A DNA stretch of 5,964 nucleotides. Source: Frankiales bacterium (GTDB taxonomy: Bacteria; Actinomycetota; Actinomycetes; Mycobacteriales; SCTD01). The notes under the pieces are model-generated. The model made no database searches. It was given only the letters and a program-made list of their open reading frames with translations, and had not been told where the DNA came from. Within the stretch, counting starts at the first letter, position 1. Each line of letters begins with the position of its first letter. This document shows, piece after piece, positions 1 to 5,600 of this stretch. A program made the position numbers and the translations under genes. The stretch spans positions 1 to 5,964 of the forward strand of contig JAODNS010000119.1 of assembly GCA_025465145.1 (NCBI GenBank). The letters run 5' to 3'.

Positions 1-1047
1 GAGGGCCCGGTGCTCGCGCACCCGCTCCGCGGGCAGCCCGGGCGCCGGCAGCCGGCCGGCGACGCGGCGGGACACCTCCAGCAGCTCGGCGCCGGACCGA
101 CGGCAGGTGCGCAGCGGCACGACGGGAGCGGGTGAGCCGTCGCCGCGCGGGAACCTGTCGGGGAACCCGAGGATCCCGCGCACCTCGGCGCCGCGGAAGG
201 CGTAGATCGACTGGTCCGGGTCGCCGACGACCACCAGGTCGCGCCCGCCGCCGGCGATCGCCTGCAGCAGCCGCTCCTGCGCCGGGTCGGTGTCCTGGTA
301 CTCGTCCACGAAGACGGCGCGGTACCGGCTCTGCAGCTCGGCCTGCACCGACGGCGTCTCGGCCAGCAGCACCGCCCGGTGCACCAGCTCGGCGTAGTCG
401 ACGGCCCCCTGCGCGTCGAGCACCTGCAGGTACTCCTCGAAGAACCCGGCGAGCGCGCCCCAGTCGCCGCGCCCCTCCCGTGCGGCGAGCGAGGCGAGAT
501 CGGCCGGCTCGAGCCCGACCTCGCGCGCGCGCGACAGCAGGCCGCGCACCTCCTCGGCCAGGCCGCGGGTGGTCAGGCAGCCGCGCAGGCCGGCCGGCCA
601 CTGCTGCAGCGAGCCGCGCAGCATCTCGCGCAGCGCGACGTCCTGCTCCGGTCCGGACAGCAGCCGCAGCGGCTCGGCGAACACCTCCGGCGACTGCTGC
701 TCGCGGACCAGCGCGTAGCAGAAGGCGTGGAACGTCCACGCCGACGGACCGGCCGTCGTGGTGCCCAGCCTGCCGGTGATCCGCTCCCGCAGCTCCTGCG
801 CGGCCTTGCGGCTGAACGTCAGGACCAGCACCTGCTCGGGCGTCAGCCCACCCTCGACCCGGCGCGCGACGGCCTCGACCAGCGTCGTCGTCTTCCCCGT
901 GCCCGGGCCGGCCAGCACCAGCAGCGGGCCACCTGGGTGCGCGAGGACCTCCCGCTGCGCCTCGTCGGGGACGAGCGGCAGCACCGGCGGAGGCGGCGTG
1001 CGGAGGAGCCGGTACGGGGACGGCCGTACGGCAGGAGCGGTCTTCAT
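1..1047 (-). CDS. adnA: UvrD/Rep-family superfamily 1 DNA helicase, probable AdnA subunit (C-terminus off the window)
   Basis: This is the N-terminal 349 residues of a superfamily 1A helicase; the rest runs off the left edge. Visible motifs in order are a Q-motif glutamine (Q31), Walker A GPGTGKTTT (47-55), motif Ia LVLTFSRKAAQELRERI (about 74-90), Walker B VDEYQDTD (D248, E249), motif III GDPDQSIYAFRG (275-286) and a motif IV-like LRTCRRSG. No catalytic residue is missing. AdnA pairs with AdnB to form the mycobacterial double-strand-break resection helicase-nuclease; AdnA proteins are about 1,000 residues and carry a C-terminal RecB-like nuclease, which cannot be seen here. The AdnA call rests on the short proline-rich leader before the Q motif, the SRKAA motif Ia and the ATL/MoeZ/DUF3152 neighbours. 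AdnB or another UvrD-like helicase remains possible. The ATG at 1047 is chosen because GGAG (complement of 1057-1060) lies 9 bases upstream and the frame closes shortly before it. Confidence 0.85.
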   Translation of the reverse strand, partial: MKTAPAVRPSPYRLLRTPPPPVLPLVPDEAQREVLAHPGGPLLVLAGPGTGKTTTLVEAVARRVEGGLTPEQVLVLTFSRKAAQELRERITGRLGTTTAGPSAWTFHAFCYALVREQQSPEVFAEPLRLLSGPEQDVALREMLRGSLQQWPAGLRGCLTTRGLAEEVRGLLSRAREVGLEPADLASLAAREGRGDWGALAGFFEEYLQVLDAQGAVDYAELVHRAVLLAETPSVQAELQSRYRAVFVDEYQDTDPAQERLLQAIAGGGRDLVVVGDPDQSIYAFRGAEVRGILGFPDRFPRGDGSPAPVVPLRTCRRSGAELLEVSRRVAGRLPAPGLPAERVREHRAL

Positions 1048-1077
1048 CGACGACCACTCCACCACGCAGGTCCGACA

Positions 1078-1091
1078 GTTCGGGCGCGAAC
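1078..1091. repeat. Short inverted repeat upstream of the helicase gene
   Basis: The arms GTTCG and CGAAC are perfect complements around a 4-base centre, in the 141-base gap between the protease stop and the helicase start, 31 bases before the helicase ATG. This is the outward arrangement; the actinobacterial LexA box is CGAAC-N4-GTTCG, the opposite order, so it should not be called an SOS box. It could be an operator for another regulator or chance. The rest of the gap shows no convincing -35/-10 pair. Confidence 0.2.
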
Positions 1092-1175
1092 GCCGGCGCG
1101 ATCATGTGGCCTCGGGGCGAGCGGTACGACACGCCGGCGGGTCTGACCACCTGCTCCGAGACGGGAAGATCGGCG

Positions 1176-1187
1176 GCCCCGAGGGGC
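1176..1187 (-). terminator. Compact GC hairpin just after the protease stop codon
   Basis: GCCCC and GGGGC arms face each other across only two bases; as RNA the stem would open to 4 base pairs with a 4-base loop. It begins two bases after the TAG of the serine protease gene. There is no T-run after it on the minus strand, so it is not a classical intrinsic terminator. Actinobacterial genes often end in hairpins without a U tract, which is the only reason to list it. Confidence 0.2.
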
Positions 1188-1188
1188 G

Positions 1189-2004
1189 CTACAGCCCGCC
1201 GGTGAACGCCTCCGTGCCGGGCACCAGCGCGAGGCCGCCGAACCCGTGCCCCTGTGCGTAGGTCAGCTCGCGGGCGAGATCGCCGACCCCGTTGCTGCCG
1301 GCGAGCGGCGCGATCGCCACCGTGGACAGCGTGCCGAAGGCCTTGCCGCTGTCGTCGAGGAAGCCGCTACCCGAGTCACCGGGGATGCCCGGCGTGACGG
1401 TGTAGACGGTGTGGTTCCAGCCGCCCGCCGAGTCGCCGAGCGACCGGCCGTACTTCGGGCTGAACGGCGAGAGGCCGAAGCGCAGCGACGAGTTGCCGTA
1501 CGACTCGACGGTGTCACCGAACGCGAGCGCCGACGTGCGCAGCGCGGTGGGGCCGCCGAAGACGGGCACCGACGGGTTGGTGCGCGCGACGTCCGCAGGA
1601 TCGAGCTTGATCAGCGCGAAGTCGTTGTACGCGCAGGTGTCGGCGTCCTCCTGCTCGGGCGTCGCCTGCATGCGGACCCAGGAGTTGTAGACCATGACGC
1701 CGGGCTTGGACGCACCGGTCACCTCGACCGGCGTCCCCTCGGGCAGCGACTGCGCGAAGCAGCCATCGGTCTCCGTGGAGCCGCCGGTGCCGGAGCAGTG
1801 GGCAGCCTGGCCGAGGTAGGTGGTGACGCCGTCGGTGAAGACGAAGTTGGCCGTGCTCTGGGCGCCGTCGGTGTAGGTCTGCACGCCGGGGTGGACCGTG
1901 GCTGTGCCGGCCGGAGCCCACGTGGGGGCGGCAGAGGCCGGGGAGCCGAGAGCACCCAGCAGGACGAGAGCGGACGCGGAAACGAGCAGGCTGCGCAGAC
2001 GCAC
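1189..2004 (-). CDS. Secreted trypsin-fold (S1-type) serine protease
   Basis: This 271-residue protein starts with a typical Sec signal peptide: basic MRLR, a hydrophobic core to about residue 19, and cleavage likely after ASA at residue 25. The mature part shows the chymotrypsin-clan triad: His69 in QAAHC, Asp128 in YNDFALIKLD and Ser211 in PGDSGSG. All three are intact, so it should be an active exported peptidase. Residue 205, six before the Ser, is Pro rather than the trypsin Asp, so cleavage after Lys/Arg is not expected. The mature chain has three cysteines (70, 82, 124), allowing one disulfide. The frame stays open upstream to an ATG at 2022 and a TTG at 2049. The GTG at 2004 is preferred because it has GGAGG 5 bases upstream and puts the basic residues directly before the hydrophobic core. 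It lies between the helicase and ATL genes, where Mycobacterium carries a lipase. Its substrate is unknown. Confidence 0.88.
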   Translation of the reverse strand: MRLRSLLVSASALVLLGALGSPASAAPTWAPAGTATVHPGVQTYTDGAQSTANFVFTDGVTTYLGQAAHCSGTGGSTETDGCFAQSLPEGTPVEVTGASKPGVMVYNSWVRMQATPEQEDADTCAYNDFALIKLDPADVARTNPSVPVFGGPTALRTSALAFGDTVESYGNSSLRFGLSPFSPKYGRSLGDSAGGWNHTVYTVTPGIPGDSGSGFLDDSGKAFGTLSTVAIAPLAGSNGVGDLARELTYAQGHGFGGLALVPGTEAFTGGL

Positions 2005-2009
2005 GGGGG

Positions 2010-2014
2010 CCTCC
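2010..2014 (-). promoter_or_regulatory. Ribosome binding site that sets the protease start
   Basis: The minus strand reads GGAGG, then five C residues, then the GTG at 2004-2002. This is the strongest Shine-Dalgarno match near any candidate start of the gene. The ATG at 2022 has only a weak GGTGAAG before it, and this GGAGG would then lie inside the coding region. Confidence 0.7.
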
Positions 2015-2022
2015 AGAGGCAT

Positions 2023-2055
2023 CGGGTCTTCACCCGGTACAGCAGACAAACCGGG
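2023..2055 (-). repeat. Two overlapping, mutually exclusive hairpins in the protease leader
   Basis: On the minus strand, CCCGGT (2055-2050) can pair with ACCGGG (2038-2033) across an 11-base loop. CGGGT (2036-2032) can instead pair with ACCCG (2027-2023) around a GAAG tetraloop. The two stems share positions 2033-2036, so only one can form at a time. The block lies 16 bases after the ATL stop and 8 bases before the protease Shine-Dalgarno. It may be an operator, a read-through attenuator or chance; six-base arms are not rare in DNA this GC-rich. No U-run follows either stem. Confidence 0.35.
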
Positions 2056-2071
2056 CAGGTCGTTACCCGTA

Positions 2072-2440
2072 CTACGGACGAGTCCGCCGGACCTCGCGCC
2101 CGTCCCAGCGGCAGCTCGCCAGCTGCACCCGCTCTGCCGTCACCGGGCAGCCCTCGTCGGCCAGCCGCTGCAGCGCGTCCGCGTGCGGCTCGCCGTTCGC
2201 GCGGACGACCCGCCACCACGGAACCTCCGAGCCGTACCGGCTCATGACCGTGCCGACCGTGCGGCCGCTGCCCGAGCCGAGGTACTCGGCCACATCCCCG
2301 TACGTCATGACCCTGCCGCGCGGGATCGTCGCGACGACGTCGAGCACCGTGCGGGCGTACGCGGTGGGCTCGCCACCGCCCGAGGTGCCCGGTCGCGTCG
2401 AGAGCCCGGCGGAGACGCTGGCAGCCCGGAGGTTCGGCAC
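2072..2440 (-). CDS. Alkyltransferase-like (ATL) DNA-damage-sensing protein, MGMT family, Cys replaced by Trp
   Basis: This 122-residue protein is the DNA-binding domain of the O6-alkylguanine-DNA alkyltransferase family. It has the N-terminal helix region PTAYARTVLDVVATIPRGRV (25-44), the YGDVAEYLG helix-turn-helix (47-55), the arginine-finger segment GRTVGTVMSR (59-68; R60 in the base-flipping position) and PWWRVVRANG (74-83). The alkyltransferase motif is PCHRV, so the acceptor cysteine is replaced by Trp75: it cannot repair by methyl transfer. Known ATL proteins bind O6-alkylguanine, bend the DNA and hand the lesion to nucleotide excision repair. Rv3204 of M. tuberculosis is, from memory, its counterpart beside AdnA. 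The GTG at 2440 is chosen for an AGGA 7 bases upstream; roughly the first 24 residues are a Gly/Ser/Thr-rich extension beyond the family core, so a later start is possible. Transcription is divergent from the HATPase gene. Confidence 0.9.
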   Translation of the reverse strand: MPNLRAASVSAGLSTRPGTSGGGEPTAYARTVLDVVATIPRGRVMTYGDVAEYLGSGSGRTVGTVMSRYGSEVPWWRVVRANGEPHADALQRLADEGCPVTAERVQLASCRWDGREVRRTRP

Positions 2441-2499
2441 GCGACCATCCTGCCAACCCGTACGCTTCCACCTCCACGACGGGAAGGGCGGGTTCGGCA
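2441..2499. other. 59-base divergent intergenic region
   Basis: This gap separates the starts of the ATL gene (leftward) and the HATPase-KaiC operon (rightward), so promoters for both should lie here or inside the opposing genes. I see the ATL AGGA ribosome site (complement of 2448-2451) and a GGGCGGG stretch (2486-2492) that could serve the HATPase GTG. No -35/-10 pair with sensible spacing stands out on either strand, and there is no SigB/SigF-type GTTT...GGGTA element. Confidence 0.5.
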
Positions 2500-2931
2500 G
2501 TGAGCTGCTACCGCGTCCCCGGCGCCGTGCCCGCCGAAGACGTCGTGGAGTCCACCGAGCACCTGCACCTGCAGCCGCTCCCCCGCGTCGTCGGCCAGGC
2601 CCGCGGCTTCATCAAAGCCAACCTGCCGGCCGTCGTCGACGACGTCGTCGAGACCGCGCTGCTGCTGACCAGCGAGCTCGTCACCAACGCGGTCATCCAC
2701 GCCCGCACCGACATCGAGGTGGGCATCACGATCACCGACCGCTCCGTGCTCGTCACCGTCCACGACGAGGACCTCGGCCGGCCGTCGGTCAGCTACCCGG
2801 GTCGGGACGGCGGGCGCGGCCTCGGCCTCGTCGGGGCGCTCGCGGAGGCCACCGACACCGAGCGGCACCCGGGTGAGGGCAAGACCGTCTGGTTCCGGCT
2901 GTCGCGCGGCGGTGTCGGAGCGGCCACGTGA
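2500..2931 (+). CDS. RsbW/SpoIIAB-type anti-sigma HATPase (serine/threonine kinase fold)
   Basis: This 143-residue protein is a single HATPase_c_2 domain of the Bergerat fold. The N-box is SELVTNAVIHA (58-68, E59 and N63), the G1-like box is VHDEDLG (87-93, D89), and the G2 box is GGRGLGLV (104-111), followed by GKTVWFRL (127-134), the final strand typical of actinobacterial family members. Family members act in the cytosol by binding a sigma factor and/or phosphorylating a STAS-domain antagonist. No sigma factor, STAS protein or SpoIIE phosphatase gene is in this window, so its target is unknown. The first 21 residues are a poorly conserved lead-in; the GTG at 2500 has a GGCGGG-like site about 7 bases upstream, and an internal GTG at 2527 is an alternative. 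Its stop overlaps the start of the KaiC-family gene, so the two are very probably co-translated and may work together. Confidence 0.88.
   Translation: MSCYRVPGAVPAEDVVESTEHLHLQPLPRVVGQARGFIKANLPAVVDDVVETALLLTSELVTNAVIHARTDIEVGITITDRSVLVTVHDEDLGRPSVSYPGRDGGRGLGLVGALAEATDTERHPGEGKTVWFRLSRGGVGAAT
2917..2931 (+). promoter_or_regulatory. Translational coupling site between the HATPase and KaiC-family genes
   Basis: GGAG at 2917-2920 lies 7 bases before a GTGA in which the GTG (2928-2930) starts the KaiC-family gene and the TGA (2929-2931) ends the HATPase gene. A 4-base stop/start overlap with its own ribosome site is the usual arrangement for coupled translation at matched levels. Confidence 0.75.
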
Positions 2932-4358
2932 CCCCCGACACCGGCGGCGTGCCGAAGCTCGCCACCGGCATCCCCGGCTTCGACGAGATCTCGCTCGGCG
3001 GCCTGCCGCTGCGCCGGGCGACCGTCCTCGCCGGGCAAGCCGGCAGCGGCAAGACCGTGTTCGCCGCGCACTTCCTCGCCGAGGGCGTCCGCCGCGGCCA
3101 GCCCGGCGTCTTCGTCTCGCTGGAGGAGCCCGCCGCGGACCTGCGCGCCAACATGGGCACGCTCGGCTGGGACGTGTCGGCCTGGGAGGCCGCCGGAGAC
3201 TTCGCCTACGTGGACGCGTCGCCGCTGGCGCGTGACGACGACGCGACGCCCTCGTACAACTTCGACACCCTCTCCGCGCAGATCGGTCACGCGGTGGACG
3301 CCACCGGCGCCGACCGGCTCGTCCTCGACTCGCTCAACACCGTGCTCGCCTTCGAGCAGAACCCGGCGATCGCCCGCCAGCGGCTGCGCGGTCTCATCAG
3401 CGCGCTGCGCGCGATGGGCCTGACGATCCTGCTGACCGTCGAGACGCCCGGCGACCCCGGCACGACCCTGTCCCGCTACGGACTCGAGGAGTTCGTCGCC
3501 GACGGCGTCGTCCTGCTCCGGCACATCCACGAGGGCGTGGTGCGCCGCCGCAGCATCGAGGTCCTCAAGATGCGCGGCGCCCTGCACCGCAAGGGGGACT
3601 ACGGGTTCACCGTCGTACCCCGGCAGGGAATCGTCGTCCTGCCCCAGCCCGTCATCGAGGACCAGGAGCCGGACGCGCCGCCGCGCATCCCGACCGGCAA
3701 CCGGGGTCTCGACGGGATGACGAAGGGCGGCTGGTTCGCCGACAGCACCGTTCTCGTCATGGGTCCGCCCGGGTCCGGCAAGACCCTGCTCAGCTCCGAG
3801 TTCCTGTCCGCCGGCGCCGCGGCCGGCGAGCGCACCATGCTCTTCGGGTACGAGGAGAGCGCCGGGCAGCTCGTCCGCAACGCGTGCGCCTGGGGCGTCG
3901 ACCTGCAGCGGCACCGCGACGCCGACCTGCTCCGGATCGTCGCGCGGTACCCGGAGATCGCCAGCCTGGACGACCACCTCGTCGAGATGATGGAGCTGGT
4001 GCAGGAGTACCGGCCGACACGCATCGCCATCGACAGCCTGACGAGCCTGCAGCGGATCGGCTCCCCCGCGTCGTACCGCCGCTTCCTCACCGGGCTGACG
4101 GCGTTCGTGAAGAACTCCGGCATCGCCACGATGATGACCCTGAACAGCTCCACGCTCCTCGGTGGTGCGACGTCGAGCGAGGGCGAGGTCGCGACCATGA
4201 GCGACGGGATGGTGCTGCTGCGCTACGCCGAGGTCTCCGGCCGGGTGGAGCGCGCGCTCACGCTGCTGAAACTGCGCGGCACCGGGCACGACCTCGACGT
4301 GCGGCGGTACGAGATCACCGACGACGGGCTCGTCCTCGGCGACTCACTGCACGTCTAG
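2928..4358 (+). CDS. KaiC-family double-domain RecA-like ATPase
   Basis: This 476-residue protein has two tandem KaiC domains that align along their length with cyanobacterial KaiC CI and CII. Domain 1 has Walker A GQAGSGKT (36-43), the catalytic Glu pair E66-E67, Walker B LVLD (131-134) and LKMRG (213-217). Domain 2 has GPPGSGKT (279-286), E309-E310 in GYEES, Walker B IAID (366-369) and LKLRG (447-451). Both sites look competent for ATP and for hexamer formation. In domain 2 the region matching the KaiC phosphosites reads SSEGEVATMSD (416-426): Thr423 sits at T432, Ala422 at S431 and Ser417 at T426. The chain stops at GDSLHV, just where cyanobacterial KaiC (519 residues) continues into its A-loop and KaiA-binding tail, so KaiA-type control is not expected. 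No kaiA or kaiB is present. The coupled upstream kinase-fold gene suggests a signalling role rather than a clock; that is inference. Confidence 0.93.
   Translation: MTPDTGGVPKLATGIPGFDEISLGGLPLRRATVLAGQAGSGKTVFAAHFLAEGVRRGQPGVFVSLEEPAADLRANMGTLGWDVSAWEAAGDFAYVDASPLARDDDATPSYNFDTLSAQIGHAVDATGADRLVLDSLNTVLAFEQNPAIARQRLRGLISALRAMGLTILLTVETPGDPGTTLSRYGLEEFVADGVVLLRHIHEGVVRRRSIEVLKMRGALHRKGDYGFTVVPRQGIVVLPQPVIEDQEPDAPPRIPTGNRGLDGMTKGGWFADSTVLVMGPPGSGKTLLSSEFLSAGAAAGERTMLFGYEESAGQLVRNACAWGVDLQRHRDADLLRIVARYPEIASLDDHLVEMMELVQEYRPTRIAIDSLTSLQRIGSPASYRRFLTGLTAFVKNSGIATMMTLNSSTLLGGATSSEGEVATMSDGMVLLRYAEVSGRVERALTLLKLRGTGHDLDVRRYEITDDGLVLGDSLHV
4355..4358. other. Shared CTAG palindrome containing both convergent stop codons
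   Basis: Read on the plus strand, TAG at 4356-4358 ends the KaiC-family gene. Read on the minus strand, TAG at 4357-4355 ends MoeZ. The two genes therefore overlap tail to tail by four bases with no room for a terminator between them; transcripts from either side must run into the other gene. Confidence 0.9.
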
Positions 4359-5533
4359 TACGTCGGCAGGCTCGGGTCGACCTGGGCCTGCCAGGCCAGC
4401 ACGCCGCCCTGCACGTGCACGCTGTTGGCCAGGCCGGCCGCCTTGAGCGCGGCGAGCGACTCCGCCGACCGGATGCCGCTCTTGCAGTACAGAACGATCT
4501 CCCGGTCCTGCGGCAGCTGCGACAGGGCGGAACCGTTGAGGATCTCGCCCTTGGGGATGAGCACAGCGCCCGGGATCTGCAGGATCTCGAACTCGGCCGG
4601 CTCGCGGACGTCGACGAGCAGGAAGTCCTCGCCCGCGTCCATTTTCGCCTTGAGCTCGGTCGCGACGATCGTCGAGCCCGCGGCAGCCTCGACCGCCTCG
4701 TCGCTGACGACGCCGCAGAACGCGTCGTAGTCGATGAGGCCGGTGATCGTCGGGTTCTTCCCGCACAGCGGGCACTCCGGGTCCTTGCGGACCCTGATCT
4801 TGCGGTACTCCATCTCGAGCGCGTCGTAGACGACGAGCTCGCCAACGAGCGGCTCGCCGATGCCGGTGAGCAGCTTGATGGCCTCGGTCGTCTGGATGGC
4901 GCCGATGGACGCGCACAGCACGCCGAGGACGCCGCCCTCGGCGCAGCTGGGGACCATGCCGGGCGGCGGCGGCTCCGGGTAGAGGCAGCGGTAGCACGGG
5001 CCGTGCTCGGCCCAGAAGACGCTGGCCTGGCCGTCGAAGCGGTAGATCGAGCCCCAGACGTACGGCTTGCCGAGCAGCACGCAGGCGTCGTTGACGAGGT
5101 AGCGCGTGGCGAAGTTGTCGGTGCCGTCGACGATGAGGTCGTACTGCGCGAACAGCTCCATCACGTTGCTGCTGTCCAGCCGGTCCTGGTGCAGGTTGAC
5201 GGTGACGAGCGGGTTGATCTCCTTGATCGAGCGCATCGCGCTCTCGGCCTTCGGCGTGCCGACGTCGCTCTGCCCGTGGATGATCTGGCGCTGCAGGTTC
5301 GACTCGTCGACGACGTCGAAGTCGACGATGCCGAGGGTGCCGACTCCGGCGGCGGCGAGGTACATCAGCGTCGGGGAGCCGAGCCCGCCGGCGCCGACGG
5401 CGAGGACCTTCGCGTTCTTCATCCGCTTCTGGCCGGCGGTCGCCACGTCCGGGATGATCAGATGGCGGCTGTAGCGCATGACCTCTTCACGGGTCAGCTC
5501 AGCGGCCGGCTCGACCAGGGGCGGCAGGGACAC
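4355..5533 (-). CDS. moeZ: MoeZ: adenylyltransferase (MoeB/ThiF) and sulfurtransferase (rhodanese) fusion
   Basis: This 392-residue, full-length cytosolic enzyme adenylates the C-terminal Gly-Gly of ubiquitin-like sulfur carriers (MoaD, CysO, ThiS types) and then supplies sulfur to form the thiocarboxylate, feeding molybdopterin, cysteine and other sulfur pathways. The E1-like part carries GAGGLG (47-52) for ATP, D71, N79 and R82 in VDFDVVDESNLQRQ (70-83), D136 in VDGTDN, and the structural zinc site CYRC (180-183) with CPLC (254-257). The C-terminal rhodanese domain (about 285-385) has active-site Cys350 in YCKSGIRS. A second conserved Cys (C197, in SCAEGG) may take part in sulfur transfer, as in Uba4-type proteins. 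The GTG at 5533 is supported by AAGGAG 7 bases upstream. It lies 67 bases behind the DUF3152 gene on the same strand, possibly in one transcript. The mycobacterial MoeZ/MoeB1 (Rv3206c) is, from memory, the same length. Confidence 0.97.
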   Translation of the reverse strand: MSLPPLVEPAAELTREEVMRYSRHLIIPDVATAGQKRMKNAKVLAVGAGGLGSPTLMYLAAAGVGTLGIVDFDVVDESNLQRQIIHGQSDVGTPKAESAMRSIKEINPLVTVNLHQDRLDSSNVMELFAQYDLIVDGTDNFATRYLVNDACVLLGKPYVWGSIYRFDGQASVFWAEHGPCYRCLYPEPPPPGMVPSCAEGGVLGVLCASIGAIQTTEAIKLLTGIGEPLVGELVVYDALEMEYRKIRVRKDPECPLCGKNPTITGLIDYDAFCGVVSDEAVEAAAGSTIVATELKAKMDAGEDFLLVDVREPAEFEILQIPGAVLIPKGEILNGSALSQLPQDREIVLYCKSGIRSAESLAALKAAGLANSVHVQGGVLAWQAQVDPSLPTY

Positions 5534-5540
5534 GGCGGAG

Positions 5541-5546
5541 CTCCTT
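5541..5546 (-). promoter_or_regulatory. Strong ribosome binding site of moeZ
   Basis: The minus strand reads AAGGAG with 7 bases before the GTG at 5533, which fixes the start. The 67-base gap upstream also holds TTGCTC and TACGAA separated by 17 bases on the minus strand. That pair would put the RNA start on top of this ribosome site, so I do not call it a promoter. Confidence 0.7.
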
Positions 5547-5600
5547 CGTACGACGACTTCCTGCTGGGAGCAAGGCTGCCGGCGGCGCGGTTCTTCCCCC

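Noticed and set aside
1078..1091. Possible LexA (SOS) box before the helicase gene
   Set aside because: The arms are GTTCG-N4-CGAAC, reversed relative to the actinobacterial CGAAC-N4-GTTCG consensus.
132..1261. Plus-strand open frames opposite the helicase gene
   Set aside because: The products are Arg/Ala/Pro-rich with no domain, while the minus strand encodes a helicase with every expected motif.
2029..2055. SigB/SigF-like promoter (GTTT ... GGGTGA, minus strand) before the protease gene
   Set aside because: The spacing is only 12 bases where about 14-16 is expected, and the -10 match is poor.
2632..2649. Overlapping GTCGTCGACGAC and GACGACGTCGTC palindromes
   Set aside because: They lie inside the HATPase gene and follow from the codons for VVDDVVE; no sign of a separate role.
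2793..4289. Long open frame on the minus strand opposite the HATPase and KaiC genes
   Set aside because: It is antisense to a gene with unmistakable KaiC motifs, its product is Arg/Gly/Ala-rich and of low complexity, and it has no recognisable domain. Such frames are common in GC-rich DNA.
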